From NCBI RefSeq assembly GCF_006334915.2, contig NZ_VDMA02000021.1:99462-163461 (forward strand): DNA of 64,000 nucleotides, read 5' to 3'. This document shows, one piece after another, positions 7,783-15,550 of this stretch (position 1 is its first letter; every line of letters begins with the position of its first letter). Made by a program: the position numbers and the translations under genes. This stretch comes from Microbispora catharanthi (GTDB lineage Bacteria; Actinomycetota; Actinomycetes; Streptosporangiales; Streptosporangiaceae). Under the pieces are notes generated by a model. That model had not been told where the DNA came from. It did no database searches and saw only the letters and a program-made list of their open reading frames with translations.

Positions 7783-7811
7783 TCAAGCGGCAGAGCCACG
7801 ATCTCCGCCGG

Positions 7812-8393
7812 TCACTCCGTCCCGAGCCCCGCGCTGATCGTGCGCAGGGCTTCGAGGAGGTCACGGGCCGACGGAGCCTGCTCCGGATCGACGAGCCACT
7901 GGGCCGCCATCCCGCCGAGCAGTGCCTGGTAGAACGCGCCGACAGCCATCGCCTTGCGTTCGTCCGCGGCCGGATCCAGATGTTCGAAGATCGCCGCCAG
8001 GCCCAGCCTCGCCTGCCGGTTGGCGGTCGCGAACGCCTCGCGCAACTCGGGGAGCCGGTCCATCTGGGCGATGAGCTCGAACTGGATGGCCCACAGCGGT
8101 CTCAGCCTGACGAAGGACTCGATGATCCGCGTCCAGGTCGCCTCGAATCGCTGCGCGGGTGCGCCGTCGAGTGACGCGTCGGCGGCAAGAGTCTGCTCGA
8201 TCTCCTTTCCCCATTCCTCCATCGCCTCGATGAGGGCCGCGTCGAGCAGGGCCTTCGTCGATCTGAAGTGATAGCCGATGGCGGCGAGGCTCGTGCCGGC
8301 GGCCGCCGCGATGTCACGCGCGGTGGTGCCGGAGTATCCCTTCTCCATCAGGCACCGCTTGGCGCCCGCGAGCAGATCTTCCCGGTTTCCCAT
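7812..8393 (-). CDS. TetR-family repressor
   Basis: A 193-residue regulator. The HTH is GTTARDIAAAAGTSLAAIGYHFRSTKALLDAAL, with the IGYHF variant of the recognition helix. The C-terminal domain is of the TetR_C type, ending ARDLLEALRTISAGLG. It is divergent from the FAD monooxygenase at 8477, with 83 bases between, where CTTGTGCTAGAC and CTTGTACAG repeats probably hold the operator. It likely represses the monooxygenase in the absence of its substrate. Confidence 0.9.
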   Translation of the reverse strand: MGNREDLLAGAKRCLMEKGYSGTTARDIAAAAGTSLAAIGYHFRSTKALLDAALIEAMEEWGKEIEQTLAADASLDGAPAQRFEATWTRIIESFVRLRPLWAIQFELIAQMDRLPELREAFATANRQARLGLAAIFEHLDPAADERKAMAVGAFYQALLGGMAAQWLVDPEQAPSARDLLEALRTISAGLGTE

Positions 8394-8476
8394 GGCCAGA
8401 GCCTAGCCCATGTCAGAACAGATGTCTTGGACACTTGTGCTAGACGGATGATTGAGACGCTTGTACAGTTCACGGT

Positions 8477-9685
8477 ATGGCGAACATCCTGATCTCCGGC
8501 GGAAGCGTCGCCGGCCTGACGCTGGCTTTCTGGCTCCGCGAGCACGGCTTCGCGGTGACCGTCGTCGAACGCGCGCCCTCGCTGCGGGACGGCGGCTACA
8601 AGATCGACATTCGTGGGGCGGCACTCGAGGTCGCCGCTCGCATGGGCCTGCTGGACGAGGTGCGGCGGCACAGCACGGACATGCGGGTCGCACGCTTCGT
8701 CGACGCGCGCGGCCGGCAGATCGGCACGATGAGCGCGCAGCTGTTCGGCGGCCGCGAGGGCGACGACGTCGAAATCATGCGCGGTGACCTCACCCGGCTC
8801 CTGCACGCGGCGACCGGAGACGGCGTCGAGTACGTCTTCGACGATTCCATCACCGCCCTGCGGGAGACCCCCGAAGGTGTCCAGGTCACCTTCGCGAACA
8901 GCACTCCGCGTACGTTCGACCTGGTGGTGGGCGCCGACGGCCTGCACTCCAATGTGCGCGCGCTGGCCTTCGGCGAGGAGTCCCGGTTCGTCCACGACCT
9001 CGGGCACCACATCTCGATCTTCACGGTGCCGAACCATCTCCGCCTGGACCGTACGGAGATGATGTATCCGGCACCGGGCAGAAGCACCGGGATGTACAGC
9101 ACCGGGCGCGGCGACGACGCCAAGGCGATGTTCCTCTTCTCCTCGCCGCCCCTGGAGTACGACCGGCGGGACGCCGCCCAGCAGAAAAAGCTGCTCGCCG
9201 ACCTCTTCTCCGGCCAGGGCTGGGAGGTTCCGCGCCTCCTCGACGCCATGGAGGACGCGCCGGACTTCTACCTGGACTCGATCAGTCAGGTGCGCATGGA
9301 CCGCTGGTCGTCGGGCCGGGTGGCGCTCGTGGGCGACGCCGCCTACGCGGCCTCACCCGCGTCCGGCCAGGGCACCAGCCTGGCCCTGGTCGGCGCCTAC
9401 GTTCTCGCGGGCTGCCTCGCGGAGGCGGCGGGAGACCACGCCGCGGGGTTCGCCGCCTACGAGCGCGAGATGCGGCACTTCGTGGAGGAGAACCAGAAGC
9501 TCGCCGCGAACAACCTCAAGGGCATGGTGCTGAAGTCCACGGCGCAGATCCGGTTCCAGATGTGGATGTTGCGGCTGATGCCGCATCTGCCGGGGAAGAA
9601 CCGCATGATCGAGCGGGTCACCGAGCCCATCCGCAAGGCCGCGACCGCGATCACGATCAGGGATTACCGAAGGCCGGCTTCGTAG
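8477..9685 (+). CDS. FAD-dependent monooxygenase (PHBH/TetX-like)
   Basis: A 402-residue group A flavin monooxygenase. The dinucleotide-binding motif is ISGGSVAGLTLAFWLREHG at the N-terminus, the DG motif is VVGADGLHSNVRA near residue 155, and the GD motif VALVGDAAYAASPASGQGTSLALVGAYVLAG closes the FAD site. Relatives hydroxylate aromatic polyketides, phenols or antibiotics (including tetracycline-inactivating enzymes). Divergent control by TetR at 7812 suggests a detoxification or catabolic role. The substrate is unknown. Confidence 0.92.
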   Translation: MANILISGGSVAGLTLAFWLREHGFAVTVVERAPSLRDGGYKIDIRGAALEVAARMGLLDEVRRHSTDMRVARFVDARGRQIGTMSAQLFGGREGDDVEIMRGDLTRLLHAATGDGVEYVFDDSITALRETPEGVQVTFANSTPRTFDLVVGADGLHSNVRALAFGEESRFVHDLGHHISIFTVPNHLRLDRTEMMYPAPGRSTGMYSTGRGDDAKAMFLFSSPPLEYDRRDAAQQKKLLADLFSGQGWEVPRLLDAMEDAPDFYLDSISQVRMDRWSSGRVALVGDAAYAASPASGQGTSLALVGAYVLAGCLAEAAGDHAAGFAAYEREMRHFVEENQKLAANNLKGMVLKSTAQIRFQMWMLRLMPHLPGKNRMIERVTEPIRKAATAITIRDYRRPAS

Positions 9686-9825
9686 CCGTACACATCGTCA
9701 TCCGCACGATCTGTCACGCGCAGCAGGACGCCTCGCCGAAGACCTTCGTCAGCCGCTCAGACCATGGCGGCGACCGGCGTTTCGGATCCGGCAACATTTC
9801 GGGGTTCTCCGGCATCTCACCCACC

Positions 9826-10740
9826 ATGAGATTGCGCACGGCTCTCGCCACACTTCTCCTGACCGCCGTTCCCCTGATCGGACGACCCGCGGCCGCCGCC
9901 ACGCCGGTCACGATCGCGTACGCCCAGCGGACGCAGACCTGGGAACTGGTGCTGACCGACGGAGACGTGGTGAAGGTACCGGAAGCGCTCGCCGTGGCGC
10001 CTCGCGACGCGGTCAACGCCGGGGCGCGTGCGGCGTTCCTCATCAGCGGGGACGGCCGGCACTTCTTCTACTTCCGCAAGTCCGACGGGCGGTTCACCGA
10101 GCGGACTCTGCACGGCGAGGAAAGAGCGATCCGGAACATCACGGTGGACACGACCGGCGAGGAGTGGCCGTCGGTGTCGGACGACGGCAGTTTTGTGATC
10201 ACCGGAACCTCGGCGCCGGGGCTGGGAGCCCTCGTGGACCTGCGGAAAGGCAGGACGTTGCCGCTGCCCGGGGGGACGGATCAGTGGAGCTTCGCGGGCT
10301 TCAGCCCCGACAGCAAGCGGCTGCTGATGCAAGGGGCGCTGGAGGATCGGGTGACGGTGTTCGACCGAGGGCTGCGCACCCGGCTGCGGGCGAAGACGCG
10401 GCTGTCGCCGATCGCCCTGGCGAACGACTACGTGACGGCGGCGGCGACTGTCGGTTCGTGGCCCAAGTTCCGCAAGCTGCGCCTGCTCAACCTGCGGACC
10501 GGCAAGGCGAGCGGCACCGTGACCGTGGGGTTGCCCCGCGGGCAGTACATCGACGACCTCGACTTCGACAAGGCGGGACACCTGGTCGTCCGCTCGAAGA
10601 CCAAGACGGGGGTGGCGGTCTACCGGGTCTCGAAGACGACCGGCAAGGCGACGCCGCTGCGAACGATGGTCAGGCCCGACGCGAAGGTCTGGGTGCTCCC
10701 CGGGGACGACGAATACGAGCCGTGGACGGAGAAGAAGTGA
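9826..10740 (+). CDS. Secreted protein with WD40/TolB-like propeller repeats
   Basis: A 304-residue protein with a clear signal peptide (MRLRTALATLLLTAVPLIGRPAAA, cut near residue 24). The mature part has propeller-like repeats with phrases such as WPSVSDDGSFVITGT and WSFAGFSPDSKRLLMQG, the TolB/WD40 beta-sheet pattern. No catalytic motif is visible. I chose ATG at 9826 because it begins the signal peptide; the reading frame is open further upstream. The 140 bases between it and the monooxygenase hold no gene that I can see. Function unknown. Confidence 0.72.
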   Translation: MRLRTALATLLLTAVPLIGRPAAAATPVTIAYAQRTQTWELVLTDGDVVKVPEALAVAPRDAVNAGARAAFLISGDGRHFFYFRKSDGRFTERTLHGEERAIRNITVDTTGEEWPSVSDDGSFVITGTSAPGLGALVDLRKGRTLPLPGGTDQWSFAGFSPDSKRLLMQGALEDRVTVFDRGLRTRLRAKTRLSPIALANDYVTAAATVGSWPKFRKLRLLNLRTGKASGTVTVGLPRGQYIDDLDFDKAGHLVVRSKTKTGVAVYRVSKTTGKATPLRTMVRPDAKVWVLPGDDEYEPWTEKK

Positions 10741-10820
10741 GTCCGGCCCTCGCCGCCGGCGACGTGTGAACGGCTCCCCTCCGTCAGACGTCGTACTGGT
10801 GAACGGAAGGGGGAGGCATC

Positions 10821-11912
10821 GTGCGTACCGTATTCGTCTCGGCCATGACGGCGCTCGGGCTGGCGTGCCTGCCGGCCATGGCGGCCTCAGGCGTGACCCA
10901 CCAGGGCCGCCAGGCCGGGGAGATCGCGCCGGTGTGGCGGCTTACCAGGGTGAACACACTGCCCGGGGACGACGTCCTCAACGACGTGACGGTCCTCGGC
11001 AACGGGTCGGTGTGGGCGGCCGGTCACCGGGTCGTGAACGGCAGGCAGCGGGGCCTGGTCCAGTGGTTCGACGGCGGGTCGTGGAAGGTGATCCCCGGCA
11101 GCCCGCCGTACGAGCTGAAGGCCGTGACCGCCACCTCGAACAGGGACGTATGGGTCTTCGGCCCGGGGAAGGCCGCCCGGTGGAACGGCCGCGCGTGGAC
11201 CACCGCCTCACTCGGCAGTGGCTTCTCCACGACGGACGCCGACGGAACGGGCGCGAAGGACATCTGGGCGGTCGCCGACTCCTCGGCCTCGGCCAGGCAC
11301 TGGAACGGGTCCTCGTGGAAGAGCGTCCGGATGCCGGCCCGCGCCGCCGCCGTCGACGCGTACAAGGCCGGCGACGTCTGGGCGGCGGGGACCAAGGGCG
11401 ACCGTCCCGCGATCATGCGGTGGAACGGAAGGGCCTGGGCGCTGGTGCCCACGCCCGCGGTCAAGCTTCCCGCCCCCGACGCCGCCGCGGTCCTCAACGA
11501 CATCGCCGTCGTGGGCCCCGGCAACGTGTGGGCCGTCGGCGCCGTCAGCTGGGAAGGCGCCGACGACGAGGGTGACGACGTGACCTACAGCCGCACGCTG
11601 GTCATGCGCTGGAACGGCAGCTCATGGACCACCTCGATCGGCGCCGCCAACGCGCAGCCGTACACGGAGGTGGAGCCCGACGGCACGGGCGGCGTGTGGG
11701 TCGTGCAGGGCAACTGGAACTCCACTCTGTGGCACGTCACGGGTTCGGCGTGGCGGAGCACCCCGGTCCCCCGGAAGGCCGGCACCGACGCCGTCCTGTT
11801 CTCGATCGCGCGCAGGCCCGGGACGACGACGGTGTGGGGCGCGGGGTTCACCGTGCCGCAGGGCGACCCCGACGACCCCTCGGCCAACGGCACGTTCTGG
11901 CGTACGCGGTAA
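10821..11912 (+). CDS. Secreted repeat protein, Kelch/propeller-like with WNG-SW motifs
   Basis: A 363-residue secreted protein starting at GTG 10821 after GGGGGAGG. A signal peptide (AMTALGLACLPAMAASG) is followed by seven or so repeats of a pattern like 'DVWAAG....RWNGRAWT', including VWVFG, IWAVA, DVWAAG and NVWAVG, each with a following RWNGxxW. This Trp-rich repeat is seen in actinobacterial extracellular propeller proteins of unknown role. It follows the previous secreted gene by 80 bases and may be its partner. Confidence 0.75.
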   Translation: MRTVFVSAMTALGLACLPAMAASGVTHQGRQAGEIAPVWRLTRVNTLPGDDVLNDVTVLGNGSVWAAGHRVVNGRQRGLVQWFDGGSWKVIPGSPPYELKAVTATSNRDVWVFGPGKAARWNGRAWTTASLGSGFSTTDADGTGAKDIWAVADSSASARHWNGSSWKSVRMPARAAAVDAYKAGDVWAAGTKGDRPAIMRWNGRAWALVPTPAVKLPAPDAAAVLNDIAVVGPGNVWAVGAVSWEGADDEGDDVTYSRTLVMRWNGSSWTTSIGAANAQPYTEVEPDGTGGVWVVQGNWNSTLWHVTGSAWRSTPVPRKAGTDAVLFSIARRPGTTTVWGAGFTVPQGDPDDPSANGTFWRTR

Positions 11913-11953
11913 CCGCCTGACGTCGCCCCGCCGTGAACCGGTGATGCGGCGGG

Positions 11954-12496
11954 TCACACCAACTGGTGCAGGGCGGCGATGACCTGCCGGCCGGTGGGCG
12001 TGGTGAAGTCGCGCACCATGTCGGCGGCGAAACCCGCCACGGAGGTCACCACGCCGCCCGCGGCCTCGATCTGCCGCAGGGCGGCGTCTTCGGTGCGGGC
12101 GGTGATGCCTCCGCAGGCGTCCACCAGGACCTGCACGTCGAGGCCATGCGTGAGCGCGTCGAGGGCGGTGCGCAGCACCACGATCTCGGTGGTCACCCCG
12201 CAGATCACCAGGGTGGGGCGGCCCGCGGACACGACGGCCTCACGCCAGGCGGCGTCGTCCCAGCAGGACGGTCCGGTGCGCACGTACGGCTCGCTGTCCG
12301 GCACCTCCTCGATCATCACGGGGCCGCCCGGGCGAGGCGCGACCGAGACGGTGAACGGGATGTCGAGGGCTGCGACGAGTCCGTTCAGGACCTTGACCGC
12401 GCGGCGGATGGAAGAGGCCGGGTTGGTGGCACCGGCGTCGACGATGCCGTCCTGGAGGTCGGCGAACACCACGTGGACGGAGGCGGGGTTCAACAT
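11954..12496 (-). CDS. Isochorismatase-fold protein with altered catalytic residues
   Basis: A 180-residue cysteine-hydrolase/isochorismatase-fold protein, closest in pattern to YcaC-type hydrolases (ICGVTTEIVVLRTALDALTHGLDVQVLVDACGG). The Asp of the usual Asp-Lys-Cys triad is present in FADLQDG (Asp13). The Cys position in the GVTTEI(C)V motif is Val106, and no Lys sits at the expected spot before SCWDD. It may therefore be non-hydrolytic or use other chemistry. It is divergent from a MarR gene across a short AT-rich operator, so it is probably the regulated target. Confidence 0.83.
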   Translation of the reverse strand: MLNPASVHVVFADLQDGIVDAGATNPASSIRRAVKVLNGLVAALDIPFTVSVAPRPGGPVMIEEVPDSEPYVRTGPSCWDDAAWREAVVSAGRPTLVICGVTTEIVVLRTALDALTHGLDVQVLVDACGGITARTEDAALRQIEAAGGVVTSVAGFAADMVRDFTTPTGRQVIAALHQLV

Positions 12497-12513
12497 CGTT
12501 CTGACTCCTAATC

Positions 12514-12528
12514 ATTCATAGCTTGAAT
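12514..12528. promoter_or_regulatory. ATTCA-N5-TGAAT operator between isochorismatase-like and MarR genes
   Basis: An inverted repeat within an AT-rich 58-base divergent promoter. The dyad size fits a MarR dimer. It overlaps the region upstream of both start codons. Confidence 0.55.
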
Positions 12529-12554
12529 TATATGAGGACGGTAGCATTGAAGGC

Positions 12555-12995
12555 ATGAACGGTGTCAAGCTGACCTCCACGCTGGCCTTCCGGCTCGGCA
12601 CACTGGGGGCCGTGATGACCGAGCGGTTCTCGGCACGCCTGGCCGCCCACGGACTCAAGCCCAAGCACGTGGGGCTGCTGGCCCTGCTGGAGTCCGGAAC
12701 GGCGACCTCTCAGCTCGACATCGCCAAGCTGATGAACGTGGCGCCCAGCCTGGTGGTGTCGCTCGCCGACCGCCTGGAGGAGCTCGGCGCCGTACGGCGG
12801 GAACGTGACCCCATGGACCGGCGCAGGCAGACGCTCGCGCTCACCGAAGAGGGCCGGGAGTTGCTGGCCACGTGCACCGCGGCGGCGGCCGAACTCGACA
12901 CGGAACTGACCGACGGCCTCAGCCCCGAGGAGACGGAGGCACTGCGGATCGTTCTGGGCACGCTGGCCCGCCGCAACGGCCTGCCCGCCGACTAG
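12555..12995 (+). CDS. MarR-family regulator
   Basis: A 146-residue winged-helix protein. The recognition region is SQLDIAKLMNVAPSLVVSLADRLEELGAV, and the wing is RRERDPMDRRRQTLALTEEG. Dimerisation helices lie at both ends. The divergent isochorismatase-like gene and the dyad between them indicate local repression. The transcript then runs into a gene-free stretch. Confidence 0.9.
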   Translation: MNGVKLTSTLAFRLGTLGAVMTERFSARLAAHGLKPKHVGLLALLESGTATSQLDIAKLMNVAPSLVVSLADRLEELGAVRRERDPMDRRRQTLALTEEGRELLATCTAAAAELDTELTDGLSPEETEALRIVLGTLARRNGLPAD

Positions 12996-13072
12996 AGGAC
13001 CAGCGCCACCTCGCCGCCCGGCCGGCGCAGGTCATCCCTGCGAGCCGTTCGCGGCCTCTATGCGCGCGCCCT

Positions 13073-13104
13073 AGTGACCTGGTGACCCGGTGACCTGGTG
13101 ACGC
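13073..13104. repeat. Four tandem 8-bp repeats (GGTGACCT type)
   Basis: AGTGACCT, GGTGACCC, GGTGACCT and GGTGACGC follow one another without a gap. The surrounding stretch 12996-13359 has no gene that I recognise; this repeat is its only visible structure apart from promoter-like AT-rich DNA at 13150-13200. It may be binding sites for a regulator or simple slippage. Confidence 0.7.
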
Positions 13105-13359
13105 TTGACGAGTGTGACGAGCGCCACATCTTCTCCCTTACGACCACTGTGACCTGCCGTTTTGCGCTTTTGATCCTTTTTAGGTGATCCTTACCCTTTT
13201 GGTGCCCTTTGCAGCAATATGGGGCAACTTGGTAGTTTCCTTGCCCTACGACGGGGTCCACGTGACGCCGTCGTTACGAACCCGGCCCGGCCGTGTTCGA
13301 GAGACGACCATCCACTGTCACCGTCGCCACGTCCTCTCCGCCCCCCTGGGCGCCGGTGA

Positions 13360-13500
13360 TGCCGAATCCGTGCAGCAAGGAGGCTCGGAACCGGGGAACC
13401 AATCGACCTTCGACGAAGGTCTGGGGTGAATCGGCGCGCCAGCGCCGTAGGGCGACTTCCCTGCCCGAATCCGTCAGCTAACCCGGTAGGCGCAAGCGGA
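13360..13500 (+). ncRNA. c-di-AMP riboswitch (ydaO-yuaA class)
   Basis: The conserved ydaO core is recognisable: GGAGGCTCGGAACCGGGGAA at 13379-13398, GGGGTGAATC around 13425, GCCGTAGGG around 13444, then CCGAATCCGTCAGCTAACCC at 13464-13483 with GGTAGGC. Short complementary arms (CGACCTTC/GAAGGTC) flank the variable helix. It precedes an NlpC/P60 wall hydrolase by about 20 bases, the classic actinobacterial context. Family knowledge: high c-di-AMP turns these genes off, tying wall hydrolysis to osmotic and turgor state. Confidence 0.9.
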
Positions 13501-13520
13501 AGACCCTAGGGAGAGATCCC

Positions 13521-14165
13521 CTGTTCACCAACTCCACCACTCTGCTCCGCATTGCCTGCGTCACTCTCGGTAGCGCGACGCTCACCGCCTCCGCAGGAGC
13601 ACTGAGCGCACTCCCCGCGGCCGCCGCGACGGCGACGACAACGGCAACGGCGACGGCGACGGCGACAGCCCCGCCCTCGGCCCCGGCGGTCATCCCACCC
13701 GAGCCCCCCGCTACGGTGACCACCCCGTACAACGGCGAGGCCCCCGCGGCGTCCACGGCGGATGTCTCCGCGAACACGAAACTCACCAAGTCGGCCCGCC
13801 AGCAGGAGAAGGCCGAGCACGCCATCAAGGTGGCGAAGAAGCACCTCGGCGATCCGTACATATGGGGCGCTACGGGCCCACGGGCGTTCGACTGCTCGGG
13901 GCTGGTCCAGTTCGCCTGGCGCAAGGCCGGCGTCAAGCTGCCGCGCACGACGTGGTCGATGCTCGACGCCGTCAAGAAGAGGGTCTCCCTGGCGCATCTC
14001 AAGCCCGGCGACCTCATCTTCACCAGTGGCGGCGGCCACGTGGGCATGTACATGGGGCACAAGAAGGTGATCAGCGCCCCCCACAGCGGCGCGGTGGTCA
14101 GCGTCGACAAGCTCAACGGTTACTGGAGGAGCAGCTTCCTCGCCGCCGTACGCCCCGGCGTCTGA
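13521..14165 (+). CDS. NlpC/P60 cell-wall endopeptidase, apparent CTG start
   Basis: A secreted peptidoglycan hydrolase. The NlpC/P60 domain covers the last 130 residues, with catalytic Cys in AFDCSGLVQFAW, His in GGGHVGMYMG, and a third polar residue around SAPHSGAVV. Before it come a signal-peptide-like stretch (LLRIACVTLGSATLTASAGALSA) and an Ala/Thr/Pro-rich linker. No ATG, GTG or TTG lies in frame between the stop at 13479 and the signal peptide; CTG at 13521 follows AGGGAGAG with five bases between. I therefore annotate a CTG start (214 residues). GTG at 13716 would delete the export signal. It is controlled by the c-di-AMP riboswitch. Confidence 0.82.
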   Translation: MFTNSTTLLRIACVTLGSATLTASAGALSALPAAAATATTTATATATATAPPSAPAVIPPEPPATVTTPYNGEAPAASTADVSANTKLTKSARQQEKAEHAIKVAKKHLGDPYIWGATGPRAFDCSGLVQFAWRKAGVKLPRTTWSMLDAVKKRVSLAHLKPGDLIFTSGGGHVGMYMGHKKVISAPHSGAVVSVDKLNGYWRSSFLAAVRPGV

Positions 14166-14191
14166 CCCTGGGCCGTGAAGACATCCTCGCC

Positions 14192-14230
14192 GGAGATGCC
14201 CCGAGGCGTGCCGCCGTCCGGGGCATCTCC
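14192..14230 (+). terminator. Hairpin terminator after NlpC/P60 gene
   Basis: GGAGATGCCCC at 14192-14202 pairs perfectly with GGGGCATCTCC at 14220-14230 across a 17-base loop, just past the hydrolase stop and before the convergent MarR gene. Confidence 0.75.
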
Positions 14231-14256
14231 GCCGAGGGCCGACCAGGAGCCGGAGA

Positions 14257-14673
14257 CTACGCGTCCTTCGCGATGAGGCGCTGGAGCAGGGCCAGCAGGG
14301 TCTCGCGGTCCCCGTCCGACAACGGGATGTAACACCTGGCGAGCACCTCGTCGGCGACCTTGTGCCCGGCTTCCAGGACTCGCTCCCCGGAAGGGGTGAG
14401 ATGGTGCTCGATGCGCCGGCCGCGCCCGGGCCGGCGCTCGATCCACCCCTGGGCCACCAGCCGCCCGGCGAGGGTTCCGAAGGCCTGCTCGGTCTGGAAG
14501 GTCGCCGCGGCCAGCTCCCGGGCCGACGCGCCGGGAGAACGGCTCATCGCCCGGAGCGCGTCCCACTGGGCCAGCGTCGCGCCGATCGCCGAGAGCCCGC
14601 TCTCCAGGGCCCGGTGCTGCCGATACTGGGCCTGCTTCACCGCTCGTCCGAGTTCTTGCAGATCGCCATGCAC
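14257..14673 (-). CDS. MarR-family regulator
   Basis: A 138-residue winged-helix protein with SARELAAATFQTEQAFGTLAGRLVAQGWI as the DNA-binding helices and RRPGRGRRIEHHLTPSGERV as the wing. It is divergent from the alpha/beta hydrolase at 14735, separated by 61 bases that contain a dyad, so it most likely represses that hydrolase and itself. Confidence 0.9.
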   Translation of the reverse strand: MHGDLQELGRAVKQAQYRQHRALESGLSAIGATLAQWDALRAMSRSPGASARELAAATFQTEQAFGTLAGRLVAQGWIERRPGRGRRIEHHLTPSGERVLEAGHKVADEVLARCYIPLSDGDRETLLALLQRLIAKDA

Positions 14674-14680
14674 GGCATGA

Positions 14681-14713
14681 GTCTAGTACGAGACTAAGGT
14701 AGTTTAAATAAAC
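14681..14713. promoter_or_regulatory. Dyads between MarR and hydrolase genes
   Basis: GTCTAGTACGAGAC at 14681-14694 is an inverted repeat (GTCT, GTAC centre, AGAC). The near-palindrome GTTTAAATAAAC follows at 14702-14713. Both lie in the short divergent promoter and fit MarR sites. Confidence 0.6.
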
Positions 14714-14734
14714 ATCCTTAGTTATGCTGGGCCC

Positions 14735-15511
14735 ATGAACACCATCCCGCTCTACGACGACCTGTCCCTCACGGTTTCGCAGGCCGGAACCGGCAGACCG
14801 GCCCTGATCCTGCACGGCGGCGGCGGCCCCGCAACCGTCGCCGGCCTCGCCCAGCACCTTCGCCGGACGACGCACACCATCACGCCGGTGCACCCCGGCT
14901 GGGACGGCACCCACCGCCCCTCATGGCTCACCGGCATAGACGACCTCGCCCTGGCCTACCTGCACTACCTGCATCGGCTCGGACTGCGCGACGTCCTCGT
15001 CGTCGGCTCCTCCCTCGGCGGCTGGACCGCCGCCGAGATGGCCGTACGCGACACCGCGGGGATCATCACCGGACTGGTGCTGATCGACGCCGTCGGCGTG
15101 CACATCCCCGGCCAGCCGATCCGCGACTTCTTCTCCCTCGACGCCCGCGGCGTCGCCGAGTACGCCTGGCACGACTCGCAGCGCTTCTACGCCGATCCGG
15201 CCGACGTTCCCGCCGACCAACTCGCGCGCCGGGCAGCCGACATGGCCACCATGCGCACGCTGGCCGGCGACCCCTACATGCACGACCCCAAACTGCTCCG
15301 CCGGCTGCGACACGTCGACGTACCCGCTCTCCTGCTGTGGGGGGAAAGCGACGGGATCGTCACCCCCGCTTACGGTGCCGCCTACGCCGACGCCTTCGGA
15401 AACGGCCGGCTGGAGGTGATTCCGGAGGCCGGCCATCTGCCGCACATCGAACAGCCGGCAGCCGCCTTCACCGCGATCGACGACTATCTGCGGGCAGCCG
15501 CGGCCCGGTGA
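14735..15511 (+). CDS. Alpha/beta hydrolase
   Basis: A 258-residue alpha/beta-hydrolase fold enzyme. The oxyanion loop is LHGGGG, the nucleophile elbow GSSLGG (Ser about residue 91), the acid Asp lies in LLLWGESDGIVTP, and the catalytic His in EAGHLPHIEQP. The family covers esterases, C-C hydrolases and haloperoxidases. It is divergent from MarR 14257 and probably induced by a lipophilic or phenolic ligand of that repressor. Confidence 0.9.
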   Translation: MNTIPLYDDLSLTVSQAGTGRPALILHGGGGPATVAGLAQHLRRTTHTITPVHPGWDGTHRPSWLTGIDDLALAYLHYLHRLGLRDVLVVGSSLGGWTAAEMAVRDTAGIITGLVLIDAVGVHIPGQPIRDFFSLDARGVAEYAWHDSQRFYADPADVPADQLARRAADMATMRTLAGDPYMHDPKLLRRLRHVDVPALLLWGESDGIVTPAYGAAYADAFGNGRLEVIPEAGHLPHIEQPAAAFTAIDDYLRAAAAR

Positions 15512-15550
15512 GCGGCGGCGCACCTCGAAGCCGCACCTACGCTGCGCATC

